Part shown: in pieces, positions 26,912-35,563 of the stretch | How positions within the stretch are numbered: position 1 is the first letter of the stretch | How the letters are laid out: every line of letters starts with the position of its first letter | NCBI RefSeq assembly: GCF_000379105.1 | Contig: NZ_KB900609.1 | Coordinates: 2,009,985-2,073,984, forward strand | Length of the DNA stretch: 64,000 bases | DNA from: Methylobacterium sp. WSM2598 | GTDB lineage: Bacteria > Pseudomonadota > Alphaproteobacteria > Rhizobiales > Beijerinckiaceae | Reading direction: 5' to 3' | Notes under the pieces: model-generated | Told to the model about the DNA's origin: nothing | Database searches by the model: none | The model's input: the letters and a program-made list of their open reading frames with translations, nothing else | Made by a program: the position numbers and the translations under genes

Positions 26912-28531
26912 ATGAAGCCCTTCGTCTGGAACCACGGCTATCCCTCGCTGCGCATGCCAATCTTCGGCCGCAACGTGGTGGCGACCTCGCACGCACTCGC
27001 CGCCCAGGCCGGGCTCAAGATGATCTGGCGGGGCGGCAACGCGGTCGATGCCGCCATCGCGACCGCCGCCGCCAAGACCATCACCGAGCCATGCAGCAAT
27101 GGCCTCGGCTCGGACGCCTTCTGCATCCTGTGGGACGGCCAGCGGCTTCACGGGCTGAACGCCTCCGGTGGCGCGCCCGCCGCCTGGACCCCGGACTACT
27201 TCCGCCGCAAGTACGGGGAGGCGGCCCGCCCGCCCATGCGCGGCTGGGATTCGGTGACGGTGCCGGGCGCCGTCGCGGCCTGGGTGGCGCTCAGCGAGCG
27301 CTTCGGGCGCCTGCCCTTCGCCGACCTGATGGAGCCGGCGATCGAGATCGCCGAGCGCGGCTACCTCGCGCCGATCGTGGTGCAGCAGAAATGGGCGGCC
27401 GCCGCCCAGGTTCCGGAGCTTGCCGGCCAGCCGGGCTTCGCCGAGGTGTTCCTGCCCCGCGGCCGCGCCCCGGAGGTCGGCGAGCGGGTGCGGCTGCCGG
27501 GCATCGCCCGGACGCTGCGGGCCGTGGCCGAGACGAGGGGCCGGGCTTTCTACGCGGGCGAGATCGCCGAGGCGACCGCCCGCCACGCGGCTGAGCACGG
27601 CGGGGCCATGACGGTGGCGGATCTCGCTGCATATTGCCCCGAATGGGTCGAGCCGACTGGCCAGGACTATCGCGGCTACACGCTCCACGAGATCCCGCCG
27701 AACGGGCAGGGCATCGCCGCGCAGATCGCGCTCGGCATCCTCGCGGAGTTCGACCTCGGCTCGCTGCCGCCCGACGGGCCCGAGAGCCAGCACCTGCAGA
27801 TCGAGGCGATGAAGCTCGCGTTCAGTGACACCTACCGCTACGTGGCCGATCCTTCGGGCATGACGATCACGCCGGACGAGATGCTCGATCCCACCTATCT
27901 CCGGGCGCGGGGCAGGCTGATCGACCGGACGAAGGCCCAGGATTTCGGCCCCGGTAATCCGGCGAGCGGCGGCACGATCTACCTCACCACGGCCGATTCC
28001 TCGGGGATGATGGTGAGCTATATCCAGTCGAACTTCATGGGCTTCGGCTCCGGGGTCGTGGTGCCCGAATGGGGTCTGTCCCTGCAGAACCGCGGCTACG
28101 GCTTCCACCTCGATCCGGGCAGCCCCAACGTGGTGGCGCCGGGCAAGCGGCCCTTCCACACCATCATCCCGGGTTTCCTGACCAAGGACGGCGCGCCGGT
28201 GATGAGCTTCGGCGTGATGGGCGGCAACATGCAGCCGCAGGGCCACGTGCAGACGCTGGTGCGCATGCTCGATCACCACCAGAACCCGCAGGCCGCCTGC
28301 GACGCGCCGCGCTGGCGCGTGAATGAGGGGCTCAGCATCAACGCCGAATCGACCATGCCGTCCGAGACGGTGCGGGCGCTGGCCGAGCGCGGCCACCGCA
28401 TCGAGGTGATCAACGACAGCTATCAGGATTTCGGGGCCGGCCAGTTCATCTGGCGCATGGGCGATCCGGATGAGGATGGCTACGTCGCGGCGAGTGATCC
28501 GCGGCGCGACGGTCAGGCCGTCGTGTGCTGA
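26912..28531 (+). CDS. Gamma-glutamyltransferase-family protein
   Basis: The 539-aa product is an Ntn-hydrolase precursor that should cleave itself before the nucleophile Thr about 355 (in GGTIYLTTADSSG). Supporting motifs are GGNAVDAAIATAAA, NGLGSDAFCI, EIPPNGQGIAAQIALGIL and the late GVMGGNMQPQGH. No signal peptide is seen, so it is probably a cytoplasmic GGT/YwrD-like enzyme acting on gamma-glutamyl compounds brought in by the divergent ABC importer. The terminal inverted repeat of the downstream IS overlaps the stop codon (tga at 28529-28531), so the last one or two residues may differ from the original. Confidence 0.88.
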   Translation: MKPFVWNHGYPSLRMPIFGRNVVATSHALAAQAGLKMIWRGGNAVDAAIATAAAKTITEPCSNGLGSDAFCILWDGQRLHGLNASGGAPAAWTPDYFRRKYGEAARPPMRGWDSVTVPGAVAAWVALSERFGRLPFADLMEPAIEIAERGYLAPIVVQQKWAAAAQVPELAGQPGFAEVFLPRGRAPEVGERVRLPGIARTLRAVAETRGRAFYAGEIAEATARHAAEHGGAMTVADLAAYCPEWVEPTGQDYRGYTLHEIPPNGQGIAAQIALGILAEFDLGSLPPDGPESQHLQIEAMKLAFSDTYRYVADPSGMTITPDEMLDPTYLRARGRLIDRTKAQDFGPGNPASGGTIYLTTADSSGMMVSYIQSNFMGFGSGVVVPEWGLSLQNRGYGFHLDPGSPNVVAPGKRPFHTIIPGFLTKDGAPVMSFGVMGGNMQPQGHVQTLVRMLDHHQNPQAACDAPRWRVNEGLSINAESTMPSETVRALAERGHRIEVINDSYQDFGAGQFIWRMGDPDEDGYVAASDPRRDGQAVVC

Positions 28532-28547
28532 GAGTCTTTTTGAGAAG

Positions 28548-29479
28548 TCAGGGATGTGCTGTCCGTCGCAGAAGGATGGCGCCCATGGCGATGAGGATCA
28601 TGGCCTCGGAGACGTCGAGGCGTTGCTCGTAGTCGCGCACGAGGCGGCGCCCGCGTGTCATACCAAATCCGCTTGATCCCTTCGGGATGGCGGATTTGGG
28701 CTTCGCTCAGGCGCCGCGCGGGCTGGTGATCCGGGATCCGCTTCGATCAAGCGGATCCCGGATCACCAGCCGAAGCTGCGCTCCACGACCCAGCGGCGGG
28801 GCAAGACCTGGAAGCCGGCGGCCTCGTCGCATCGGCGCACGACCTCGACTGAAAAGTCGAGGGAGGCGGCCTTGTCCATGGGCTGGAGCCGGTCGTAGGC
28901 GCCGTCGGCGAAGAGGTGCGTCACCCACGGCCAGCGCTTGCGGATGGCGTCGAGGATGACTTGGTCTCCAGCCGGGTCTGAGATCTCCGCCGGGCTCAAG
29001 TTCACCATCAGCCGCCGCCCGTCCGTGTCGACGGCGGTGTGGCGCTTGCGGCCGGTCACCTTCTTGGCGGCGTCGTAGCCCCGCGCAGCCCCAGGCGCCG
29101 GCACATTGACCGACTGGCTGTCCACGACGGTAGCGGAGGGGCTCGCCTCGCGGCCGGCCCGCTCCCGGTCGCACATCAGGGCGAGGTCGTGGATGGTCTG
29201 GACCAGGAAGCGCCGCATCACGCGACGGAACCACCCGTCGACCGTCTGCCATGGGCCAAACTCGGTCGGCAGCATCTCCCACCCGCAGCCCGCACGCACG
29301 CGGGAGCGCAAGGCATTCACGACCCCGCGCAGATCCACGCGCCGCGGCCGTCCGCGCCGGCTCGGGCGGGGCATCGGGGGAGCGATCCGCGCCCACTCCT
29401 CGTCCGTGAGATCAGACCGGTACCGCTCGGTCTTCCTGGCAATCTCGGCCATCCGGCCACGGCTCTGCTCGGTCCACAT
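28548..29479 (-). pseudogene. IS5-family transposase interrupted by palindromic element
   Basis: The N-terminal 238 residues contain the IS5 pattern (RYRSDLTDEEWARIAPP, AGCGWEMLP, VVDSQSVNVP, KRHTAVDTDGR, FADGAYD) and break off at VVERSFGW. The missing tail is found beyond 104 bp of unrelated palindromic DNA: translating 28661 down to 28548 gives MTRGRRLVRDYEQRLDVSEA and ends in LLRRTAHP. Removing 28662-28765 rejoins FGW to MTRGRR in frame, so the gene was intact before that insertion. Confidence 0.85.
28662..28765 (-). repeat. Bipartite palindromic repeat, copy B, inside a transposase gene
   Basis: 104 bp. Read on the minus strand it starts with a near-perfect long hairpin (tgatccgggatccgctt against aagcggatcccggatca), then the linker gcggcgcctgagcg, then a second hairpin with stem aaatccgc / gcggattt. 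Its edges are defined by the restored transposase frame. Confidence 0.85.
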
Positions 29480-29547
29480 CCCGAGCTTGAACCATGCCCT
29501 CCGCCCGCGCGGAACCCCGATACCTCATTGTCCAAAAGGGCTCTCAG

Positions 29548-29916
29548 ATGCAGCGCCGCACCTGAGTTCAGGTGGTGTGTCTCGCTCGAGTCTAGGTGAG
29601 AGCTCGATGGGCTTCTGAGGGATCGGGTCGTAATCGGCACCCTTGGCCGGCGTTCGACAACAATGTCCCATCGTTCTGGACATCCGGTTCGGCTGCCGGC
29701 CCGGGCCGGGCTGCGCCCTCTCAGGATCAGAAGGTCAAGCCTCAGTTTCTAACGCTACAGCTCGGACATGTGATGCTGGACCGCCGCCTTATCAATATAT
29801 TACGGACGATGCATCATCCCGGAAATATCAATCAAAATTTAAGATCATGAGCTGTATCTCACGATCAGATCAAATTCGGTCAGCCGGGCTGGGCGGCCGC
29901 GTCAGGAGCTGCATCG
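29548..29916. other. Intergenic region between the IS5 element and tadG-like gene
   Basis: No supported gene. The stretch 29790-29880 is AT-rich relative to the window (tatcaatatattac, aatatcaatcaaaattt) and probably holds the promoter of the following operon. Confidence 0.5.
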
Positions 29917-31215
29917 ATGCCCAGGCAGGTGTTATCTCGCCCTGTCCCCACCTTGAGGCGCATCTGTGCCGAATGGTCCACGGGGCGCTCGGGCAGCGTC
30001 GGCTTCGTGTTCGGCCTGTTGCTCCTGCCCATGATGGTGGCGATGGGCGTCAGCGTCGATTACGCGAGAGTCTCCGCCGCGCGATCCGACCTCGCCGCCG
30101 CCGCCGATGCCGCGGTCCTGTCGGTCACCAACAAGGCCGCCATGAGCCTCGACATGCTCAGCGCCCAGGCGCGGGTTCGGGACGCATTCCTCAAGAATAT
30201 CCAGACCATGCCGGACATCAGCGGCGTCTCGGCCGACGCCGTCGTCATCGACCTGCTCGGCGTGCGCGCGGCGACCCTGTCCTACACCGCCAGCTACAGG
30301 ACCGCCTTCTCGGGCATCCTCGGCATGCGCACCCTCTCCGTCAGCGGCAACGCCGCCTCCAAGTCCGCCGTGCCGATCTACATGGATTTCTACCTCCTCC
30401 TTGACAACTCGCCCTCCATGGGCGTCGGAGCGACCAGCGCCGACATCAGCACCATGGTGAGCCGCACCCCGGACAAGTGCGCGTTCGCCTGCCACGACCT
30501 GTCGGCCGGGAACAGCGACTACTACCACCTCGCCAAGTCGCTCGGCGTGACCATGCGGATCGACGTGGTCCGGCAGGCCACCCAGCGCCTGATGGACACC
30601 GCCGCCAACACCGCCCTCGTCCCCGGCCAGTTCCGGACGGCGCTCTACACGATGGGCGCGGACTGCGCGTCGGTCGGGCTCACCACCGTCAGCCCCCTGA
30701 GCTCGGACCTCGCGGCCGCCAAGACCAACGCGCAGGCCATCGATCTCATGACCATCCAGAAGCCCGGCTACAACAACGACCAGTGCACGGACTTCGATGG
30801 CGTCTTCCAGAGCCTGAACGGCAAGATCGACGTCGCCGGCGACGGCTCCACCGCCCTGACGCCGCAGAAGGTGGTGTTCCTGGTCTCCGACGGCGTGGCG
30901 GACGCCTACTATCCCTCGACCTGCACCCGCAAGACCACGGGGGGGCGCTGCCAGGAGCCGCTGACGCTGGCGAACTGCACCACGCTCAAGAACCGGGGCA
31001 TCAAGATCGCGGTGCTGTACACGACTTACCTGCCGCTGCCGACCAACGACTGGTACAACACCTGGATCGCGCCGTTCCAGGCGACGCTGCCAAGCGCCAT
31101 GCAGGGCTGCGCCTCGCCGGGCCTGTACTTCGAGGTCAGCCCGACCCAGGGCATCGCGGACGCGATGACGACGCTGTTCCAGCGGACGGTCTCACAACCG
31201 CGACTGACCCAGTAA
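29917..31215 (+). CDS. TadG-like pilus-assembly protein with von Willebrand A domain
   Basis: The 432-aa product has a TadE/TadG-type N-terminus. A short charged tail is followed by one membrane span (GSVGFVFGLLLLPMMVAMGV) and the typical DYARVSAARSDLAAAADAAVLS helix. From about residue 150 a vWA-like domain carries a MIDAS-type start (YLLLDNSPSMG) and a later VVFLVSDGVAD. Several Cys pairs suggest periplasmic disulfides. The role is in tight-adherence (Flp) pilus or surface assembly. It is followed 193 bp later by a second Tad-like protein. Confidence 0.8.
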   Translation: MPRQVLSRPVPTLRRICAEWSTGRSGSVGFVFGLLLLPMMVAMGVSVDYARVSAARSDLAAAADAAVLSVTNKAAMSLDMLSAQARVRDAFLKNIQTMPDISGVSADAVVIDLLGVRAATLSYTASYRTAFSGILGMRTLSVSGNAASKSAVPIYMDFYLLLDNSPSMGVGATSADISTMVSRTPDKCAFACHDLSAGNSDYYHLAKSLGVTMRIDVVRQATQRLMDTAANTALVPGQFRTALYTMGADCASVGLTTVSPLSSDLAAAKTNAQAIDLMTIQKPGYNNDQCTDFDGVFQSLNGKIDVAGDGSTALTPQKVVFLVSDGVADAYYPSTCTRKTTGGRCQEPLTLANCTTLKNRGIKIAVLYTTYLPLPTNDWYNTWIAPFQATLPSAMQGCASPGLYFEVSPTQGIADAMTTLFQRTVSQPRLTQ

Positions 31216-31408
31216 CCCGGCTCCCGGCCGGCGTGATCGGCGTATCGCCACGGGGTGACGGAGCCTCCCCGCGCGCCGGTTGCGGCGTCGACCGAGACCG
31301 GGCGAGCCGCATCGTGGCGCCCGTCTCATCGGGCACCGCCGGAGCACGATCAGAAATCCAACCTTTCCAGTTCGGCCCAAGCTTGGGGCGGGAGCGGGAC
31401 CTCCGGTG

Positions 31409-32728
31409 ATGCGGTCACTGAAAACCTTTCTTGCGGACCGGGCCGGGGCTGCGGCGCTGATCCTCGGCCTGTGCCTGCCGATGCTGGTGGCCGGCTCCGG
31501 CGCCGCCCTCGAATACGCCCGAATCCACAAGCGAAGGACCGAGCTGCAGAAGGCCGTCGACACGGCCGCGCTCGCCGCCGCGGGTGAGCTGACCATTGCG
31601 GGCTCGGACACCTACGTCCGGAACCTGGCGGTGCGCACGGCCTACGAGGCGGCCGGCGGAACCGACCCCGCCGTCACCCGCGCCACGGCTCGCGTGCAGA
31701 ACCGGCGCGGCTGGGTCCAGGTCGAGATCCGCGAGACCGTGCGCAGCCTGTTCGGTCGCCTGCTCACCATGCCGACCATGGAGCTCAGCGCGCAGGCCAC
31801 GGGCGAGCTCTCCGGATCCACCCGCGTGTGCCTGCTGACGCTGGACGACAGCCACGCCGACGCCATGCACCTGCACAAGAACGCCAACGTCGTCGCTACC
31901 AGCTGCGGGCTGTTCGGCAATTCCAGCGACAAGGCCGCGGTGCACCTGGAGGACGGGGCGACGGTCGACGCCGCGCTGATCTGCTCGGCGGGCGGCATCA
32001 GCAAGGGACGGGCCTACGTCAAGGGCCTGCTGCAGACCGGCTGTCCCGCCCGGCCCGATCCGCTCGCCGCGCGCATGCCGCCCCCGCTGCCGAGTTGCAC
32101 CTTCCCCGACCAGCTCGTGGTCGACGGAGCGAAGACGCCGACGCTGCTGCTGCTGCCGGGGGTGTACTGCAAGGGGCTGAAGGTCACCAACGGCGCCCAG
32201 GTCACCTTCGGGGCCGGGGTGTACGTGATCGACAACGGCCCGCTCGTGGTCGACAAGGACGGGGCGATCTCCGGGCAGAACGTCGGCTTCTACTTCACCG
32301 GGGACGCCGGCGGGGTGCTGTTCGACATCAAGAGCAGCATCGACCTGACCGCGCCGAAGGACGGCCCGATGGCGGGCCTGCTGTTCTTCGAGAACCGGAC
32401 CGTGACGGCGCCGGTGGTGGTCCAGTCCGACACCAAGCTTCCGCCGCCTCCGCCACCACCGGGCTCACCGCCGATGCGGCAGTACCGGATCATCAGCAAC
32501 AACGCCCGCAACCTGCTGGGCACGATCTACCTGCCGGCCGGTCGCCTGATCATCGACGCGAACAACCCCGTTGCTGATCGCTCAGCGTACACCATCATCG
32601 TGGCGCGTCAGGTGGAGTTCTTCGACGGTCCGAGCCTCTACCTGAACTCGAACTACGGCGTGACGGACATCCCCGTGCCTGAAGGGGTCGGCAACACCAC
32701 CAAGCGCACGATCAAGCTGGTGCAGTAA
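31409..32728 (+). CDS. TadE/TadG-like pilus-assembly protein
   Basis: The 439-aa product starts at 31409 with the same N-terminal plan as the gene before it: RAGAAALILGLCLPMLVAGSG then ALEYARIHKRRTELQKAVDTAALAAAG. The rest is a predicted beta-rich extracytoplasmic domain with no recognised name, including a polyproline stretch (KLPPPPPPPGSPP, about residue 345). No vWA motif is visible. The open frame upstream to 31280 lacks coding signs. Probably co-transcribed with 29917-31215. Confidence 0.75.
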   Translation: MRSLKTFLADRAGAAALILGLCLPMLVAGSGAALEYARIHKRRTELQKAVDTAALAAAGELTIAGSDTYVRNLAVRTAYEAAGGTDPAVTRATARVQNRRGWVQVEIRETVRSLFGRLLTMPTMELSAQATGELSGSTRVCLLTLDDSHADAMHLHKNANVVATSCGLFGNSSDKAAVHLEDGATVDAALICSAGGISKGRAYVKGLLQTGCPARPDPLAARMPPPLPSCTFPDQLVVDGAKTPTLLLLPGVYCKGLKVTNGAQVTFGAGVYVIDNGPLVVDKDGAISGQNVGFYFTGDAGGVLFDIKSSIDLTAPKDGPMAGLLFFENRTVTAPVVVQSDTKLPPPPPPPGSPPMRQYRIISNNARNLLGTIYLPAGRLIIDANNPVADRSAYTIIVARQVEFFDGPSLYLNSNYGVTDIPVPEGVGNTTKRTIKLVQ

Positions 32729-32884
32729 TTCCAAACGGAGGCGCCTTGCGCGCGTGGTCGCGCCAGGTGCCCGGAACGCCGACGCCCAACCCTCCGATTC
32801 GGTCGGCCTCGTTCGGCCCGATATGGCTCACCCCACACACTGGATTTCGGGCAAGGACGGCGCGGCAGCACGGGCTCGTCGGCG

Positions 32885-33349
32885 TCAATCGGGGACGGAC
32901 CGCTTCCCCTCCAGGCGGCGCAGCTTCGGGATGATCCCCAGCAGCCCCTCCTTCAGCTCCTGGATCGGCTCCTCACACCCGCCGAGCGCGCACACGATCC
33001 GCTCCCGGGCCTCACCGACCCGCTCCCGCAGGCTCCGGCCCGCCCTGGTCAGCTCCAGGCGCAGCTGACGTTCGTTCTCGGGATCGCGAAGCCGCCGCAC
33101 GTAGCCGCTCACCTCCAGGCGCTTGAGCAGCGGCGTCAGCGTGCCCGCATCCAGCTGCAGGCGCCGACCGATCTCCTTCAGGTTCACGCCGTCCCGCTCC
33201 CAGAGCACCAGCAGCACCAGGTACTGCGGGTAGGTCAGGCCGAAGGGCTCCAGCAGCGGCCTGTAGGCGGCCGTGAAGGCGTGCGCGGCCGCGTAGACGC
33301 TGAAGCAGAGCTGGTTGTCGAGCCGCAGGTCAGCGCTGGGTCTTGCCAT
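32885..33349 (-). CDS. ohrR: MarR-family regulator, OhrR type
   Basis: The 154-aa winged-helix protein carries the OhrR hallmark [12 protein letters not shown] with the peroxide-sensing Cys 15, followed by [14 protein letters not shown] and the DNA-binding region [14 protein letters not shown]. OhrR represses ohr and itself, and is inactivated when organic hydroperoxides oxidise the N-terminal Cys. No ohr gene is adjacent in this window, which is unusual since the two are generally linked. The ATG at 33349 is the only start that keeps the sensing motif near residue 15. Confidence 0.88.
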   Translation of the reverse strand: MARPSADLRLDNQLCFSVYAAAHAFTAAYRPLLEPFGLTYPQYLVLLVLWERDGVNLKEIGRRLQLDAGTLTPLLKRLEVSGYVRRLRDPENERQLRLELTRAGRSLRERVGEARERIVCALGGCEEPIQELKEGLLGIIPKLRRLEGKRSVPD

Positions 33350-33367
33350 CAGACACTCTCTAAAGTT

Positions 33368-33384
33368 GCATTATTCTCAAATGC
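33368..33384. promoter_or_regulatory. Possible OhrR operator
   Basis: gcatt (33368-33372) and aatgc (33380-33384) form an inverted repeat around attctca in the AT-richer DNA just upstream of ohrR. Autoregulation is usual for OhrR. The assignment is tentative. Confidence 0.35.
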
Positions 33385-33582
33385 GCATCCAGGAGACGAA
33401 ATTGCACGACGACGTTTAGAGCACAAGCTCATTCTTTCGGCACCCCCGCCCGCCTGCAGCGAGGTCGCGTCCACCACGCAGAGCATCGTCCGAACGGCCT
33501 AGTTCTGGATTACGCTTGCGCTCCAACGTTTGGGGCTCTATAAAACGTCGCACTAAGCAAAAACGCCCTGGGGAGGCCACCG

Positions 33583-33867
33583 ATGATCCGCACCACCCGC
33601 ACCGTGCCCGGCCCGAGCCGATCCACCATCTCGCTGGGCCTGCTCGGTGCCGTGGGCGGCCTCAGCGCCCTCCTGACGGGCCTCACCCTCGCGCCCGAGC
33701 GGGCCAGCTCCGCGCCGGCCGCTCCCTCCGTGACCCGGTTTCAGAGCACCGCTCCCGCTCCGGTCCAGGGTGCTGCCCTCGCCGCCCCGGACACCGCTCG
33801 CGCGGGCAGCGTCGGCGAGCCCCGCCGCACCGTGCGCGTCGTCTATCCCGGCCCGGTCACCCGCTGA
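33583..33867 (+). CDS. Small hypothetical membrane or exported protein
   Basis: The 94-aa product has a basic N-terminus (MIRTTRTVPGPSRST) and one hydrophobic stretch (ISLGLLGAVGGLSALLTGLTL), then an Ala/Pro-rich tail ending RRTVRVVYPGPVTR. It could be an uncleaved signal anchor with a periplasmic tail. It begins a run of three small genes (33583, 33874, 34098) on the same strand with short gaps. No family recognised. Confidence 0.5.
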   Translation: MIRTTRTVPGPSRSTISLGLLGAVGGLSALLTGLTLAPERASSAPAAPSVTRFQSTAPAPVQGAALAAPDTARAGSVGEPRRTVRVVYPGPVTR

Positions 33868-33873
33868 GCCGCC

Positions 33874-34017
33874 ATGACTGTCCTGACCGCCAAAGCCCTC
33901 GCCCAGGCTCCCGCCGCCCCGCGCGCCGCGCGGTGGCTGCGCGCCGGCGCCGGCTTCGCCGGCTCGACCGCGCTCCTGATCCTCGGCATGCTCACCCTCG
34001 GCAGCCTCGCCGCCTGA
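33874..34017 (+). CDS. 47-aa putative membrane peptide
   Basis: The frame runs from the ATG at 33874, six bases after the preceding stop, to TGA at 34015-34017. The product has an Ala/Arg-rich N-terminus and one hydrophobic span (STALLILGMLTLGSLAA) at the C-terminus. Its position between two same-strand genes supports it, but it is short and has no recognised homolog. Confidence 0.45.
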   Translation: MTVLTAKALAQAPAAPRAARWLRAGAGFAGSTALLILGMLTLGSLAA

Positions 34018-34097
34018 GCCCGCTCCGCGTCCCTCGCGAGGGCTGCCGCGACGCGGGCAGACCTCCACGCCCACCCGCGCGTCCCTGGAGTGAGGTC

Positions 34098-34652
34098 ATG
34101 CTGAGATTCGTGTTCGGGCTGCGCCTGTTCGCCCTGCTCGTGCTCGCGGGTGGCGTCGGTGTGGTCGCCGTGACCCTTGGCCGGTTGGAGCTGAGCGAGG
34201 CCTACGCCACCTCGCCCGTCCTGCGGCCCGTGCGATCGGGCCCGCAGGCCTCCACGACCGCCGCGGCCAGCCCCCCTGCCGCGAGCGGGGACATGCAGGC
34301 GCTCGCGAGCGGATTGCGCGACGCGGCCAGCCGCACGGCCCTGACCTCGAGCCCCCCGGCGGCCCAGAGCTCCGTGGCGCCCGCGGCTTCGTCCGCCGCC
34401 GTGAGCGAGCCCACCACTCCGACCAGGACGGCCGCCCTGATCGCGCCCGAGCCGCAGGCGGTGGCCGGCCGCTTTGTTGACCTCAACACCGCCTCGCTGG
34501 CGGAGCTGAACGGACTGCGAGGCGGCGGTGCGATCGGGCGGGCGATCGTCCGGGGCCGGCCCTACCGGTCCGCCGAGGAACTGGTCAGCCGGCGCGTGCT
34601 CAGCCGCGCCCGCTTCGAGCGGATCCGGGATCAGGTCCGGGTGCGCTCGTAA
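34098..34652 (+). CDS. Helix-hairpin-helix protein with membrane anchor (ComEA-like)
   Basis: The 184-aa product has an N-terminal hydrophobic anchor (LRLFALLVLAGGVGVVAVTL), a long Ala/Ser/Pro-rich linker, and a C-terminal helix-hairpin-helix domain (FVDLNTASLAELNGLRGGGAI) of the ComEA type. Such proteins may bind DNA at the outer face of the inner membrane. The motif normally reads GIGxxxA; here it is GGGAIGRAI. The start at 34098 follows gagg. Its role here is inferred. Confidence 0.65.
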   Translation: MLRFVFGLRLFALLVLAGGVGVVAVTLGRLELSEAYATSPVLRPVRSGPQASTTAAASPPAASGDMQALASGLRDAASRTALTSSPPAAQSSVAPAASSAAVSEPTTPTRTAALIAPEPQAVAGRFVDLNTASLAELNGLRGGGAIGRAIVRGRPYRSAEELVSRRVLSRARFERIRDQVRVRS

Positions 34653-35057
34653 GCTGGGCCACGATCGCGGCAACGCCCCATTCACCATGATCGGTGCAGG
34701 AGCGGCGGCGCCGGATTGGGTTGCGCGCTCATGCCGCCCCATCCTCACCCCCGCGCCGACACCGGACGGCCTCGCCTCGTTCTGCGGGACGCCGTCGGTC
34801 TCGGGCGCGTGCTGGACCAGATGCGGGCCTGACACCCGCTCGACATCGCCGCACTCGCCCGGCTCGTGACGCAGACGTTCGTCGTTGATCTTGACCTCCT
34901 GGCCCCAGTTCTGTCGTCCAGGGAGCCTGAGCGTCGGCCCGTGATCAGGTCCAGCCTGATGCGGTCGGCCAGAAAGGAGCCGCGTTCTCGCCAGTCATAT
35001 TGTGGACATACTTGGAGGTAGGTTGCGCCCTGTCAATAACAACAACGGGATTGCGTG
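34653..35057. other. Intergenic region
   Basis: No frame with convincing coding pattern is visible. The last 60 bases (tgtcaataacaacaacggg) are less GC-rich and probably carry the promoter for the RlpA-like gene. Confidence 0.4.
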
Positions 35058-35423
35058 ATGTCCTGCAAGGCTATTCTGGCCGCCTGCGCCCTCGCGACCG
35101 CCCTCGCGGGCTCCTCCGGTGTCGAGGCCAAGGGCGGTCCGCGGGCCCAGGCGGGCGTCGCCTCCTGGTACGGCCCCGGCTTCCACGGCCGGCGCACCGC
35201 CAACGGTGAGCGCTTCGACACCCACGCGCTCACGGCGGCCCACCGCTTCCTGCCCTTCGGCTCGCGCGTGCGCGTGACCAACAACAGCAACGGTCGCTCG
35301 GTGGTGGTGCGCATCAACGACCGCGGTCCCTACGTGGGCGGGCGCGTCATCGACCTCTCGAACGCGGCCGCGCGGGCGATCGGTGTTTCGGGTGTTGCCA
35401 AGGTGAGGATCGCACGCCTATGA
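35058..35423 (+). CDS. RlpA-like septal ring lytic transglycosylase domain protein
   Basis: The product is 121 aa from the ATG at 35058; a GTG one codon earlier is possible. A signal peptide ([21 protein letters not shown]) precedes a double-psi beta-barrel typical of Rlp[49 protein letters not shown]. The domain cleaves or binds peptidoglycan in the periplasm. It lacks the C-terminal SPOR domain of full-length RlpA, matching the short single-domain forms common in Rhizobiales. Confidence 0.9.
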   Translation: MSCKAILAACALATALAGSSGVEAKGGPRAQAGVASWYGPGFHGRRTANGERFDTHALTAAHRFLPFGSRVRVTNNSNGRSVVVRINDRGPYVGGRVIDLSNAAARAIGVSGVAKVRIARL

Positions 35424-35563
35424 CAACGGCCCGCGAAGCTTCCGTCTAGCCTAGCTCGATAAGCTCCGGCCGGAAGCAAACCGGGACACCAGGTTCTCGG
35501 AACGGGATCGGCCAACCTCCGTTTGGGCCGCACCGGCCCGCAATCCGCGCGAGCTGCGCGCAG

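Larger units (their letters stand above)
28528..29547 (-). mobile_element. IS5-family insertion sequence, internally interrupted
   Basis: The ends are imperfect inverted repeats: ctgagagtctttttg at 28528-28542, and on the opposite strand ctgagagcccttttg ending at 29547. A single transposase gene lies between them on the minus strand, and it is broken by a 104-bp palindromic repeat. I could not identify a clear target duplication. Confidence 0.75.

Noticed and set aside
25187..28396. A very long minus-strand open frame (over 1,000 codons) covering the ggt region
   Set aside because: Only the part from 26674 downward (the binding protein) has domain patterns; the upstream part is antisense to ggt and is an effect of high GC.
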